Positions 44,701-59,200 of a DNA stretch of 64,000 bases are shown here, piece by piece; position 1 is the first letter of the stretch; each line of letters opens with the position of its first letter. Source of the stretch: Lichenostomus cassidix (Eukaryota; Chordata; Aves; Passeriformes; Meliphagidae); NCBI GenBank assembly GCA_008360975.2, contig CM039182.1:25578324-25642323 (forward strand). Direction: 5' to 3'. The notes under the pieces are model-generated. The model did no database searches, was not told the DNA's origin, and saw nothing but the letters and a program-made list of their open reading frames with translations. Made by a program: the position numbers and the translations under genes.

Positions 44701-47700
44701 TCAAGTTACATGTGTTTGTAATAACCCACATAATAAGAAATGCACATACATTTTATTGTCAATGAATTCAATATCTTTCACTTCTAGTGTCCATAAATTT
44801 AGACGTATTGAAGCTGCATTGATGTTAAAATATGACAATTAATTAACCCCTTTATTCCATTGTGGTGTACAAATAGCAATTACCTGCATGAAGTCCCATT
44901 ATGATTAGATCTTGAAATTATTTCTTTACAAATGAAATACATTTTATACCAGATTCTTTCAGTACACAAAAGGAACTGGAAAGGAAACTTGGACAAAGTT
45001 TGATTTCAGGAAATGTTAATTGTAAGTTTCTAAAAAACAAACAAACAAACCATAGTAAAGCATGTGATAGATGGCCTTGGTTATGTGACCAGAATTTTAA
45101 AGGAATTGACATTTTCCAAGGTATCTATGATTTATTAATAATGTTGTTTAATGCAGGATAACTGCATTCCTTGAGCACTGAGACATCCTGACAATATATG
45201 GTCTCTGCTATGTAAGCACAGTATAAAATGGAAAGCAGTCTTTGTCTCTGAATAATTGTAACAGGGAATACAGAAATAGGATAGCAGAAAATAAAAAGTA
45301 TAGTGAGAGGAAGTGGCTTCTTTGTGGTCCTATCATACGTAAGTGAAAAGGCTGAAAACAGAAGGGAAATCTTCTGAACCTCAGACAGCTGAGTCTCCAT
45401 CCAGTGGCTTGCTTGTTAGTCTAATCTGTCTCTCACATGCCTTTTGATCCCACCTAACTGCAATAGCTACAGATTAAAATTTCACAGCTCAGTTTTAAAG
45501 GCTATTTTTAATACTTGTGGTTGTACAGAAAGCCTTCCAAATTCACAAAACTGCAGTAATGAGGCACTGATACAAAACCTCAAAAAACCCCACACTTTTC
45601 AGAGCTCATATTCTGACACTGATATACTCATGAGAGTATAAAACTTCATGTTGAGTATATGCTTACTGTGAACTTCCACTTTGACCATATCCTGTGTGAC
45701 ACAGGGTTTTGCTTTGCTTCATGGTGGTGCTGGTTGTCTGATCTCAGAAGTATTGTTTGCTATGTATTACTACATAATCTCTGCTTTATTCTAAATGAGG
45801 AAGCCATGGAATTTCCCTCATTCTAATAATAAACACAGCAGTAGAAGCTGGTTGGACAAAGCCCAAGTAGATTTTTATCTGGGCAGCCAAAAGGACTTGC
45901 CTTGAAATTGGCCACAAATTCGGGGACTGATGTATCAGTTTGGTGCAGTTGTTTGCCCAAAGATAAATAGGAATTGGAAAGTAAAGCTAACTGGGGAACA
46001 AGGGGAACTGTGTAGTCCTGGGCGGAAGTCCTATGAGAGAGAGGGAAGCTTCTTTTAAGCATTTCATCAGGTAGAAATCCAGACTTGAAATTTGTGAGTG
46101 GGAAAAGCTTCATGTCAGCTTCTGAGAAATTTGTGCATGTTCTTTGTATGAGTTTGTTATAAAAAAGTACGAGACTTTGGAAATAATCAAAGTAATGTGT
46201 TACTTTTCATTTTCAAATGGAAACAAGATGGCTTGGGTATCGACTAACATTTGACAGTCTTTGTGGTTGAAGCAGATTAAATTGTTTTAAAATATGAGAC
46301 CCAAAGGGCACTTTCACATGAGTATACACCAAAGAAATGATTTTGAGATCTCAGAAGGAATTACTACAAGTCCCTACATCAAATTATGGCATAACTTAAA
46401 GCAGATAGGAAAATGAAGAGTCAGAAGTGTTCCACAGATGCATTTTTCCACTGTTCCTTTATTAGAGGTGCTTTCTGCAGGTTACACTGTACTGGGATGA
46501 GGGGAGTGGGTTTAAAAGATCATCAGAAATAAAGAGTGTTGGGTGCTGCACCCATCAGAGTGACTGACAGCATCCCTGGGAATGCAGAGTGCTATGGAAA
46601 TTGCAGTGTAGCAGGAGATAAGGAGCCTCTCAAAATCTGAATTGCAGAAGAACTGGGCTTTTTTCTTGCCTTTAGCCTACACAGTGTGTTACGCCACTTT
46701 GTCTTTATAAAATTTTAGGTTAAAAGTGATATTATATGCATTTTTAATAAAGGAAACACTATTTTGTTTGCAGGTTGTTACACAGCAGAGTGTAACACTG
46801 GCATTATGAAACACTGCCTGTGTGATGTGTGATTTCAGCAGTTAGAATTTTGTATAAAGGAAATAAATGTGTTTCTTAAGTGAATGCCTTGAAAGCAGGC
46901 ATACATATAAATGTGAAGGAAGCATAAAGGTATTATGGTCATCGTTTCCCTTGTGGAGAAAAACATCCCATGTGAAATGTGACTGCCACGTCAGACGAAT
47001 TGCTGTTTAGCTTCTGCGTACAAACACTGACATGTTAATTGAATTTCTCATCAGGAAGTTGTTCCAGTCTTGTCATTCACCTGGTTATAATCCATCTGAT
47101 GCAGCAGTTGCTATGGTACCAGCTGTTTCAACATTTTAACCTATATAAATATTGCTCAATATAGACTTCTGTGATAACACAGTTAACTTGTGTAACTATT
47201 ACTCCTCAGAAGAAAATGATGGCCAAAAATCAGAGCAAACAAATTTGCAAGAATTTTCTACTGAGCTAGGGAGAGGCTGGTTGGATAAAGCAAGGCTGAC
47301 ACCTGCTGGCTCTTTCACTCAGACACAAATGGATTTTCTGCATTCGAGACACGTCCAGCTTTATTTAAAATAGTCTTTTTAATTCCTTCTGCATGAGGAG
47401 AGTTTTGGTTTTCTAGCATCACCCCCTATTTCTTATTTTATCCCTTTCTTTCTGAAGGTTTTTATATAGAGCCTACAGCTCATATTACAGACTGTAAGCA
47501 TGTCCTTAGTAAAGACAAGCTTCCAATTCTTTTTACCCAGATTGCTTATTCATAAAGTTTGACATTTAAGACAAATTCAGTGGTGCTAATTGGCTAGTTA
47601 GGCATGCTGATGGACTTGATGTTTTGAGAGTGAATAAGGCTTTTCATATACCTTTTAAAATACACTTAGTGATTTTTTTGAGGCAGAGAAGGAAGAAATA

Positions 47701-50035
47701 TGTAACAAATAATCTCTTTGAGGCAGAGCTAATGTCTTATTAAGCATCACGCATATGGCCAGTGCTTAAAAATCCATGAATAAATCCAGCAATAGGACAT
47801 GCATAAATCCTCTATGATGTCTATTCTCCTGACACTATCAAGGGCACAGCAAAATCTTGGGGGAACTGCAGGTGCACTGCAGCGCTGGTAATTCCTGAAA
47901 GCGTTGCGCCTGTCAGCTCTCAAGGGCAGGCAGAAAGTCTCAGTGCCATGGAAAGGATTTCTTCAATGACAAGTAGTTTGTACGTCTCCTTTGTGGGGGT
48001 ATAGCATAAACTCCCTCTGTTTAGTTTGGTAGCTAATGTGAGAGAAAGAGAGCAGAGCTTTAACTGCCCTCCCTTCTGCTCCACTTTCCTTTGAAAAGTG
48101 TTCTGCTGCTGGCATTATTAACTCTGAAACTCCCTATACAGCTGTGGACTGCAAGGACTGGCTCTCCTATGCAACTGTGGAAGAGGCACAAAGGTTTCCT
48201 TGTGACCACTCATTCTTTTTGTGTCCCCACAAAAGGCCAGTCACAATGTAGTATGCTGTTAATAGCTGAAGCACAAGATGTGGTAATGTTAATGAAGCCT
48301 GAGCAGCTGACGCTAAGGTTTGGGGGAAACTGGGGCCTAAATGACTGTGCTTTATCTTTCTTATTGAGTCACTGCCACATGACTCTTTTGGCTTAATCCC
48401 TTCACAGCATTTTATGCAGAGGCACTCCATTCAGATGTTTAAACACAAATTCATTATATGCCATGTATGCTGTGATGTCCTTGCATGTGAATATAACTTT
48501 GTTATTACTCTGTCCTCGAGTATATTTTTCACCTGCCCATGTGAATACTGAGGTATTTTGGCAAAGTGCTTCATTGTGGAGTTGTACTTCCCACTCCTTG
48601 AGCTAACATTATGCTCTTTTCATTAGCATGTATGAAAACGCACTTTTTGGTTTAATAAGGAGTCATTAAGAATCTGTGAAATATCAATGTGGAAGCAAAG
48701 AAACTGAGTGTCATTGAAACCAGAGATGCAGTAGAGATGCAAAGAGCTCTGGCTTTTCAAAGAGAGGAAAGGCAGGAGGGGGGAGGCTAAGGGAGTGCAT
48801 GCCATGAATGTCCCTTCTATTTGTTAGCTCTACAGCAGTCAAAGAAGCTCCTATCTGTGACAGGCAGACCTGACAGACATTGTTTTTTCTGTTTTTATTC
48901 CTGCCTCATCTTCTGTTTCAGGTTCTTAGATCCCAGTGTCAGGATAGTGTGGTACTAACTAAGTGGTCTCACATGTCCTGCTCTTCTAGGGCTCAGAAGT
49001 CCATGATGCAGGTGCCACATGTAGGGGGCTCTGAGATGGAAGTGAAAGGAGATTTTTTTTTTTAGGATTCAGGCAAGCTGATGTGAATATTTGAACATAT
49101 TTCTAGGTGCAAAATATGTGGCCCTTCATAGAGTTCCTAATTTGTATACTTTTCTGTGACACCATTCTTGAGAGAATGGTGGTGGTACTGACTGATGCTA
49201 TAGATACTGTGAAAAAAATGAGAAAGTAATCTCTTTTGGTGCAGTGCAAAATCCCAATAGATTAACCATCTGACATTGCAGAACTCTTTCAGTTTAAGAA
49301 ACCTGAAAACCTGACCATGTTGGTTATTTTTTCTGGCAAAGAATTTCTGTTTGCTACCTGATACATGCTGCAAGCCTCTATGTCTGTCTCCTAAACTGGA
49401 GAGCTACTCTAAAGCATCTGGAGTGACGAGAGCCACAGCAGATTATTGTTGTTACTGGACTGTGTAGGATGTGAGGCTAATGTGGTGTCACATCATTGAA
49501 GTTGTAGTTGTCATTGCAAGGAATCACACACAGCAAGAAATAAATATGGTGGGGAAGCATGTTCATCACCAGCCAAAGAAAAGGATGTCCCAGTTCTCAG
49601 TTTCCTAAATCTCTCAGATGCCCTTGAAAACCTCACCCGAAGTCATGCCCACCCCACCCACACCTCAGTGAAAAGCATCTCTTGAGGCCAATTTCCTAAG
49701 AAAATCTGTATATAGCCAAGCATAAAACTGGGACATCTCTAAAGACAGAGGAGCATATGGAACTTCTCTAGTTCCAAGTTTCTGCAGCATTTTTTCTACT
49801 CAGGGTCCCTTGAGAATTGTGCTAGAGCAGGCAGAAATACTAACTTGGAAGAATTCATCCAGCACTGTGTTCTGCATTTGCACATTGTGCCTTCCTTCAG
49901 AGAAGGAAATATTATTTTGAAGCAAGCATTACAGATGCTGATAGCTTTCAGTTACTTGCAGTGAAGTAGCCATCAAGTTATTGTCTAGAAGGGTTCTTGA
50001 CATCAGAGTGGCTGAGTTTGTGAGGAATCTCTGTC
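41778..50035. other. Intergenic, mostly unique AT-rich sequence
   Basis: I recognised no exon or RNA gene. The portion at about 46900-47150 has balanced base composition, no repeat signature and homeobox-like TTAATTGAATTT and GTTAATTG cores, so it is a candidate conserved non-coding element. The rest is featureless to the eye. Confidence 0.5.
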
Positions 50036-50365
50036 TTGTCCAAGTCACTACTCAGAGCAGGGTCAGCTGGAGCAGGTTGCTAAGGCTGTGTCCATTTGGG
50101 TTTTGAGTATCCCCAAGGGTGGAAACTTCATGACCTCTGTATTCCAACCTTGGACAATTCTAACAATTAAAAAAAAAAAAAAAGGTTTTGCTTGTGTTAA
50201 AAGTGCCATTTCTTGTATTTCAGTTTGTACCCCATTTCCTGTTTTCCTGTCACTGGGTGCTACAGAGAGCAGTCTTCTTTACTCATTCCTATCAGGTATT
50301 TATACACGGTGATAACATCCCAGTGAACTATCTCTTCTCCAGGCTGAGCAGCCCTGGTGCTAAAG
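50036..50365 (-). mobile_element. CR1 LINE fragment interrupted by a poly-A run
   Basis: On the plus strand it follows the reverse complement of CR1: CAGGTTGCTAAGGCTGTGTC, TTGAGTATCCCCAAGGGTGG, then after a gap GTTTGTACCCCATTTCCTG, CTGTCACTGGGTGCTACAG, GATAACATCCCAGTGAACTA and TCTTCTCCAGGCTGAGCAGC. The reverse complement of these phrases is the standard CR1 3' third. A 15-nt A run near 50168 sits in the middle, where part of the element is missing or replaced. It is diverged and non-coding. Confidence 0.8.
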
Positions 50366-53300
50366 AACAGCATAAAGAAGGCAGACTGAGAACCCAGGAC
50401 ATCTGAAATAGTTCTGGAACTGGCAACTTTGAGCAAATCAGAGTGAAATTCTGTGTCCTGTCCCTAGAGTAGAAGCACAGAAATCATGACCCAGTAGGAA
50501 GAGAGGCGAAAGTAGCTTCAAAATACTTCTGATCTCCTTTAACCTTGAATTGCCCTGGGGCCTGGTGAAAGCTCTAGTGTAATCTCTTCAGCTCAAACTG
50601 TGGTTCCTCTTCAGTGTCCTATGGGAATGTGAAATAGGATTGCATGAAATAGAAATGTCATGGCTGAAATAGCTGTAATACTGTTTCTTTTGTCCCCCCC
50701 TCCAAACTGTAGCATGCTCCTTACACAGGACCTTGAGAAAGGATGTTAGGAACAAAGCTTATTGGGTCCTTTCATAGTGCCTCTTGTAAAGAAACCTTAC
50801 TCAGTGTGAAGGGTTTTTAGGGCCCTTTTAGGCATCCATGTTGCTTTCATATGGATGAGTGATGATAAGGATTTTCTATTTAATCTCTCTAGGTCTTAGG
50901 TATAAGATGCCTGAGACTTGTTCCTAGATTGCAAAGTCTTTTTGTCAGGCTTGCATTTTGAGTTGGGTTTGGATTTTATTCCATGCTTTTGGCCCAGCAG
51001 AAAGGGTGCTTTTTTTGTTCCTGTGGTTTCCTACACAGTGCTGGAGAGCAATTCAAAACCACGGTCCATGAGCTAGTAATAGGTCATTTTACTTCTTGGG
51101 AGTGGAAAAGGCAGGGGACCAGCAGATGACTCCTATTTACTATGGTGACTTCTAGTTGTGAGGACACTTTCCAGAAATGTTACCACAATGACGGTGTAAG
51201 TCCAGACTTCTGGAAAATTCTATTTAAGAGCTCTTGACAGAATGGTAATGCTTCCCTCCTCAGACTCCTCATATCAAGCTGGAGTTGCATCTCATCAACC
51301 AAGTAATTTTGATGCAGGTCGTCTTGGCAGCTGCTGAGTTAAAAGAGTAGTAAGAGAACTACATAGTCTTTTAGCTTCCTCTTGTTGGGAGACTTTGACT
51401 ATTCATTAAGTTGGCTTATTTTAAACAGAACAGCGCAATATCAAAGGTCTTTAAAACTTTTATTAGGTGATACACTTTAGCACCTGGAGTTTGCTTGCAA
51501 GAGAACTAATTAAAGATCAGTACAAGGGGTAGTGTGAAAATTGAGCTTTGTCCTTGACCTGGTGACATGCCTGTTCCCCTTCACTTTTTGACAATGCTGC
51601 ACCCACCATATTAAATATAACACTTTCACACAGCTACTCAATATTTGTCAATATTCCCATTGTTATTCAAATCTTATGTCCTACTCATGTATTCATGCAG
51701 CAGATAAAATTGTGATTGCTGGATTATAGCAGTCTTTATCATCATAACTGAATTTTTTACCTTGATTTAATTCAAAAACTTTAATGCACCATTAATGTAC
51801 GGTGCATTGGATATAAGACAGATGATGAGATTTGAGTGAGCTCGTATCTCTTGATCTTTTCATCTGTATGCATATGCATAGGATAAAAATATGGTCTTGA
51901 GGCCAACTAAAGAAGAAAAGATAATGGAGAGTAAAAGAATATTTGAAACCATTGATTTGAATATTGGGAAAGGAAAATATTAATAAACAAAAGTATTTGG
52001 AAAATGCAATGTTGTCAAAAAACCAATAAACATTGATAACAAAAGAGAAATAATTGGTAATACATCAATTTTGGAGTTGAGATTGTGATCTCACAACAAA
52101 AAATATCATTAATTTCTAGTTAAATCAGAAGAAATAATTTTCTTAAGTGACACTGCAGACAGGTGATGGTTCTCTATCTGTGAATGAATTCTCTGTTTTA
52201 TATAGGAAAGGAGAAAAATCAAGAATTAATTTAGTATCTATGAAAACTGTGACCATTTGGGATTTGATTTTCCTTTTTAAGCCGAGAAAACCCTTGTCAG
52301 AATGGGAGAACCTGTAAATACAGGGAGAAATATTTCAGCTCTGCAAATCAGAGATGGCAAATGCTGTCTCATTTTTCCATGATGATTATAAGCTACATTA
52401 AAATGATCAAACTGCAATTATGTTAACTGCCTGAAAAATTATCAGAATTATGATACAGAAAAATAAAATTATTTTGCATCTTTCCTCACTAAAAACTTTC
52501 ACTAGATTGTAATGATTTGGAAGGTGAGCTTTATTTGTGTTATATCTCCTTTATCAGATTTCATGTTTTAGCTTTTGCACCTTTAACTCTTGGTGTGAAA
52601 TCAAGTGACCCTTTTGCATTTTGATAAAGTCTTTGTCTCCACAGGACAGTGACTACCCAGAGTTTAGTGGCTACATCACTTCTAATCCAAGGTAATATAA
52701 CAGTTAAAGAAAAAGGTTTTAAAACAAGTCGTTTAGTATCCCCAAAATAATGCTTCCTTTTCCTAAAAGCAGGCAAGCCTACTTTCTTCAACCCCACCAG
52801 CCAGTGTCTGCTTAAACACACCTACATATTTGTAGCTGCCTTTTCCTTTCCTTGCTTTATCTCCCACGTTCGTGGAGGAAAATGTGTGGGCTGACTGGCA
52901 GGCTGAGAGAGTCTGCCTGTGGCTGGAGAACCTCCTGTCACCCAAGTGTTTACAAAGAGGTGCCCTGTCCTCTCACTGAATGTCTGCCCTGCTTATTGTT
53001 GCATATTGTTTCAATATGCCTCCCAGTCTCAGTGGAAGTGTCTTGTGTCTAATGCCCAAATTAAATGCATAAAAGTCAGGGCAGTTTTAACAGTTTATTG
53101 CAGTGCATTGTCAATTTCATCAATACAAGTTATTCAGATAAACTAGATTTTTCTAAAAGATCAGGCTTACCCACCTCTACAGTCTACTGATTTTATTTCA
53201 AGTCATACCCTAAGAATCTATTTTAAAATTCAGAGAGTGAAGATGACTCCTCATTTAATTTGTCCTCTCCCAGTGAGCTGGTGTATAGTAGACAGCTGGC

Positions 53301-55099
53301 AGACCTGTAAGGAATTGCTTCAGTGCTCTTGTTCTGATTTTTTCAGGCTTTTGCCAGACATATTAGAACAGTCCTAGTTTCCAGTTTATTCTTTTGGGGC
53401 TTTGTATTGAGCTCATGGCCAAAGCACCACAGTGACATGTAGGAGAGCACGGAGCAGCGTGAGGAACAGCTGGTGTATGTTTGTGCTCTCACTCTCTCCT
53501 CAAGGGGATGAGTCTGCCCAGATGAATATTTTCCTTTGGAATTACTTTTAATACTGTGCTAACAAGAGAGAACTGAGGGTAAAAGAAATGTGCTGGTTGT
53601 TCAGCTTATAAGTAGTGAGACTTCTTATGTCCCTATTTCCTTGCTTAGCCCAAGCACTGAGCAAGCTTCCAGAACCTGCCTGTTTCACAGACAGGCTTTT
53701 TCTTTGTACAGATTGTGTTATGGATATACTCTTTCTGCTGCTTTAGGGAGAAATAGATGTTGTTTGTTTGGGGGTTGTTCTACTAGAATAATATGAAGGC
53801 AAGCTCAAAAAAAATTGAATTTCTCTGTCTCCAGATCCATAGATGTCTGTTTTTCCAAGGAAAGTGGATGCTCTAAAATACAGAGAAATAGCGCTCCTAT
53901 TTCAGTGAAGCCAATGACAATTAGGCTTATCTATAGTACAACCTCTGTGTCTGGAACAAGATGAAAATTTGACAGGTGGCACCAGTGAGAATTATTCTTT
54001 TGGAAATGAATGTTGGAGTCATTATGTATTGTCTATGGCATCCTGTTTGGAGCAAGAGAAATGAACCAGAATGACATTACTTTCATTTTATTCTCAGATG
54101 CTTCTTTCTGTCAAAGGATATTTTCTAAGCTAAACCTTGTCTTTAATCAAGGAAAATTTTATTCTGTTTTCCTTATGTTGCATTGCTATGGCAACAAAAC
54201 ATGAAGTGGCATTCTGAGCTGGTTATCATAAAACTGCTTCCACTGTCATGTCCAGTGAGCAGCCTCTGTTAAGGGCTCTGCACTCCCCTGAGTGCAGGGT
54301 CTGGTGCCTCCCGTTCCCTCTAGCAATGCTAGCTTAGTTCTGTGGAGGAGTCTCTGACGAGTCACAATAACACTGTGGACATTTTGACATGTTTATACTT
54401 CCACATGTATTGGGGCACATCAAGGACCCGTTAGTCTACAGGTAGCAGCATGCAACACAGAGCAAATAATCTCCAGGAGCATTGTCACTCCTCACACCAT
54501 GAAGGCTCCTGGCTCACAGGGGCCGGGTGTTACACTGACCAGTTTGAGTATGAGCAACAATTCCCCTGTGACAGATGAGGCTTCAAAGCTCAGCACTTAC
54601 CTACAGTTTTAGGCAAGACAGTGCAGTCCAAGGGAATCTGTGCTGCTGCAGGCATGCTGCTGTCATTGCCAGTGATGGGCAGGTTATGCCTACCTGAGCT
54701 GCAGTCATGCCTTTGTCAGGCAGACCCCTCAAGTCTTCAGTTTTTCCAATGGCCCTGCTTTCCACAGGAGGCCCTGTAGTGCAGCACTGAGCTAAAACAG
54801 CCTGGCCTAATTTTACTTACTCCTCAATGAATATGCTAGTAACCTGATGTTTCTATTCTAGAAGGGTAATAATGATTCTTTCTGGAGTGAAATTTTACCC
54901 GTAGCAGAGTAATTACAGTGAATTATCTGGGGGTACCATTCCAAGGCAGCAGTTCCCAGGCACTTGCTTTGAAGAATGTACCTCTGCAAATGTGAGAAGG
55001 ACAATTTCTGACAATCTGCTATTGATTACAGAAAATTGTTTAGTTCTAGTTTCACCCTCAAACATTTGTCTCTCTGCTGCCTTGTTTTGGAAGATGAAG
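50366..55099. other. Intergenic, nothing recognised
   Basis: Mixed AT-rich sequence with only short ORFs. I could not place any exon, RNA gene or repeat family here. Confidence 0.5.
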
Positions 55100-55179
55100 C
55101 TTCACAGAAACTGAACAGTAGGTTTTATTGATATCAACTCTGTTTTGCCTAACAGCTCATTCATCCCTTTCCTCTCTGT

Positions 55180-56200
55180 CTGCCTCCCTCCCTTTCCCTT
55201 CCTTGCTGCTGCTGGCAAGCTAATTAGGCTGCTCCCTCAAGAAAAATTCATCCAAGGCCATAATAGCCGTATCAGATGGAAGCTAGGATAAAACTCGCCG
55301 CAGTATAGCCTTATAAGTGCCTCTCAGCTTCTCACAATATTTCCCTGCCTGTTTTCACTTTGTATGGAGAATTCACTCATCATGTATTCTATGGAAGTAT
55401 TAAGTAAATTAATTAAAAGAAATTATGATGTGTGTTTCCTGAAATATACTCCTTGATTTCCCTCCATCCCACTTATTTATACATTTTAGGTTCTGAATTT
55501 CAAGCTTTGTCCAAAAAGCCCACATTGTATATTTCTCTATCTTTCCTTTTGTAAATCTGTAACCTTCTGTTAGAGTAATATATTAAAATTCTTCAGACAT
55601 GGAGTAGCAATATTCATAATCTCCAGTTCATTATCTTAATTAGATCTGTCTTATATTATCCCATAGTTTATTCTCATTACTTTAAAGGTGATCAGCCTTA
55701 GAAGGGAATATGAGCAGAATTTAGTGAATTCTATTGTGGCAACGTTTCTCTGATCTGGCTTTGAATCTTTCAGGTGTAATAATGATAATGCTGCTGGTGC
55801 CGTTAATTAAAACTTGCATTTGAATGGTATGAATATTCATTTTGGGGAATGAACACAGAATTAACTCAGGGGGCTAAAATGTCTGCAATGGCCCAAGGAT
55901 GTGAAGTGAAACTGGCTCCCCATTAAAACACAAATGAATCATTAAAAATGATGGAAATTCAAAATCCTCCCACCCTGCAAACTATTAGTAAAGTATTGCC
56001 CAGGTTGAGCCTGTCTTCTAAGATGGCAACAGACATTAATGTTCATCCTTCAGTAACAAATTATACGACATATACTTGACATACAGCTCTTTCCAGGAGC
56101 TAATACCTAATGCTAAATCTTTATTAAATAATTAAGAGGGGCTATTGCTTATTTAAAATTCTCGGGTTAAAGTGCTGCATCTGTAAGATCCAGGTTACTT
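55180..56200. promoter_or_regulatory. Candidate conserved non-coding (enhancer-like) block
   Basis: This is repeat-free, low-coding-potential sequence with a dense set of homeodomain-type TAAT/ATTA cores: GCTAATTAGGCTGCTCC, AAATTAATTAAAAG, CCGTTAATTAAAAC and TAATTAAGAGGGGC. The intervening text has even composition, for example CCATAATAGCCGTATCAG. This is the look of vertebrate conserved non-coding elements in gene-poor flanks of developmental or neural genes. No alignment was possible, so the call is inference only. Confidence 0.3.
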
Positions 56201-59200
56201 TTAATAGCTTTCTGTGGGAAGATCAAAATTGCTTTCCCAGAAAGTGATTGTGACACCCAAGATTCTGTTGGGGAATATACAGACAAGAAGTGCTGAGACC
56301 TTTGATAATGAAGCTCTCTATATCCAGATTCTCTCTCTGGCAAAATGCAGGACTTTAATATTCTGGGCAGGAATGTTAAAAATGTATCTTTTCTTCATCA
56401 TGTGAATAGCACCACTGAAAATATGAAAGTGGTGTCTGTTCTTTTTTATTTTTTCCTGAATTTATTTGTTGTCATTTTTTTCTGAACAAAAGAAACATCA
56501 AATAATGAATACCTTTTTTAAAAGCTTATCTGGTGCTGCAGGATGCTTAAAAAATGAGACCACAAACTAGAGAGATAAAGCCTCTTTGGTGTAGGAACGC
56601 TATGTGAAGTTTAATGGGCATTTGGCAGGGAATATTTTGCTGGCTGTTAGCTAGTTGCCAAGGGGATTCACAGGATGCATGTTCTAGAATAAAATGCTCT
56701 GTGAATAAACTGAGGTCACTTAAGGTAATTTGCATGGTGCTTTTGACTGGAGCTCTGGGGTCTGGACTTGCTGTGCAGTCAGAGATAAGTGCACTGATGT
56801 GCATCCTCTCCTTCCTCCCCCTTCATGTAAGTCCTCCTTATGTGAGATACTTCCCAGTTCAGGTCTGGATATCTGCTTGGGAAAGCCTAAATCAACTCTT
56901 CATGTATTCCATGCAGCACAGAATTTGGCCTTCCCTTGTGCAAGAGAGAAACAGAAATGTTGTGTCTTAGGGATTCAAGCCATATCACCAAATAAAAGCA
57001 AGGAGGTTTCACAGTGAGAACCCCTTCCTCCTATGCTTCTAAATGAGGATAGATAAAAGCAAAAGGATTTTGCTGACTCCCATTTTTTGTTGCTTGTGGT
57101 GAAGAGGAGATATGGAGAGCTTTTCTCTGGGAAGGATTTAACAGGGGCACAGATAGAATGTGATTGAGATTCTTTGTGCAGTGGGAATCTCCCTGTTAAG
57201 CTTCTCCTCTTTGACCCAGTGGTAGGAGAAGGGAGGTCTGTCCTTGGCCTTATAGTTGTTTGTGGTCAAAAGGTCATCTTTTTGCTAGTCCTCTGTGGGT
57301 CCTTTGGAACTGAACTGTAATTTGCAAATTAGGAGTAAATATACGAAATATTAAAAAGTAAGAAAAAACTATTGCCAATATTTAATCTGATTTTTGTTAC
57401 CAGTGTTATTTTCTGTATATTAGGCTGAAGAAATGTGATAAATAATTTAAAGTCATTGTGTCTGTATACAGCATACATAAAACCCAAAAATCTCCTTGTT
57501 TGGCTTGTGGGGCACATTTAAGGTTCTTAACTATTGATGTCTTGTATCACTAAAGGAGCTGTAGGGTATGTGTGATTGGTAGATCTGATATGGGGATCTC
57601 AGTGGATCTACTGCCTCTAGAACTTCAACTAATTGATTCACTCTGGATTGCCCTTGATATCCTAGTCATCTCTATACGGAGAATCTATCTGTCAGGACTC
57701 TCAGCCCTTTCTGAAATCTGATTCCTCAACATCTAAATACTAGCAGAGGGTCTCTTACGAAAATCTCTACTATAGCACATTAGTGCAAATGTATGCCACA
57801 TGCAAACTCTATTGAACAGAGTGACATGAAGGTTTAATTTGGACTGCTAATTAGACTTGAGAAGGAGACTGCGGCTGGACAGCTGTTGTGAGAAGAAAGA
57901 ATGAACAAACTCAGAATTTAGTTTCATCTGATTCTGTTTTTCACCCTTGTTTAACTATCTGGAAATTACTGTGCATATGCTTGTGTTCTTTAAAATTGAT
58001 CCTTGATTATTCTTTAAAATTGATGCAAGAGAATGCAGCTAGTGAGAAACTGATGTTTCTTTCCTCCCCCATGATTTCAGCTCACTGTGAAGGCCAGGCT
58101 TAAGGTGATGGGGCACCTGGCCTTGCTTTAGTGCCAGCTGTTTTCCTTGGTATTTCTTTGGAGGAGTAATCACATTAATTTATTCACGCAATATCGTAGT
58201 GCTCAGTTTTGAGGAGGAGTGTGTGCTTGCCTTTTGTATCCTTCTTCTGCTTTGTATATTTTTGTGGAGTCCATGCGTCTAGTGCCTGATAACTAATCCC
58301 ATGGATAGTGTGATTTAATAAGAGGAAAGAATGATATGGCTGCATCCTGCCCATTATGCCCTTAGGAAAGAGATTTTTATTTGCTGTCAGATGTCACTGA
58401 TGGAGCATTTGGTTTCTTTTCATCAAGTAACAATTGCAGTTCTAAGAGTACAGTACAGAGAGCCACTTTAAAGCCAAACGTCTCAATTCACAAGTGAGGG
58501 AAGGAAAAAAAGTTGTGCAGCTGGAGGATGCTATTTCTTCTCAGCAGCTGTCATTGAAAAGGCATGTGAATGCTCTAGATGTCAGGTGTCATAAATGCTC
58601 CATCCAGAGTGTGTCACGTGCCTGGAAATATCATGTGAAGTGTTGGAAAGAAATTTCTGAACACATTAGAAGTCTTCTCTAGACAAGCTTGCCTTGGAAT
58701 TTGCTATATTGACATTTTAGGGAATGAGGAATTAATATAAGTGAGATCTGTAGCAAAATCTCCATGTTTCACTGTAGTCACAGAGCCTTTTTATGTTACT
58801 CAGGCCAAATGTGTGACATTGGTAGGAAAAATGTCCTTGACAAATCCTTTGCCCTTGCCTTGGCTCCCCAAATCCTTCAATGTACCTGCACGGGCACATC
58901 TGCACATTTTAAGGACAGATGCATGCATGCAGTGGTGGTCACGGGGAAAAAACACTATTCCAATATAAGAAGAGACTTGACGTTAGGAAAAGGTTATGTT
59001 GTGCCAACCGTACACTCTATTAGCAGCTCCTGAATTTTTTCCTTTTATGCCTTTCTCTTTTCTTCCCCTTCTTCACTGGGGGCAGATGTCATCACTTGGA
59101 TTGAAGAAAAGAACAGCTGAGGCCATGGAGAGTATCTGGGTCTTTCCACTTGATTCACTCTTGTCTTCTAACAGGTCCTTGTTTGGAGGAGTGCAGCGGT

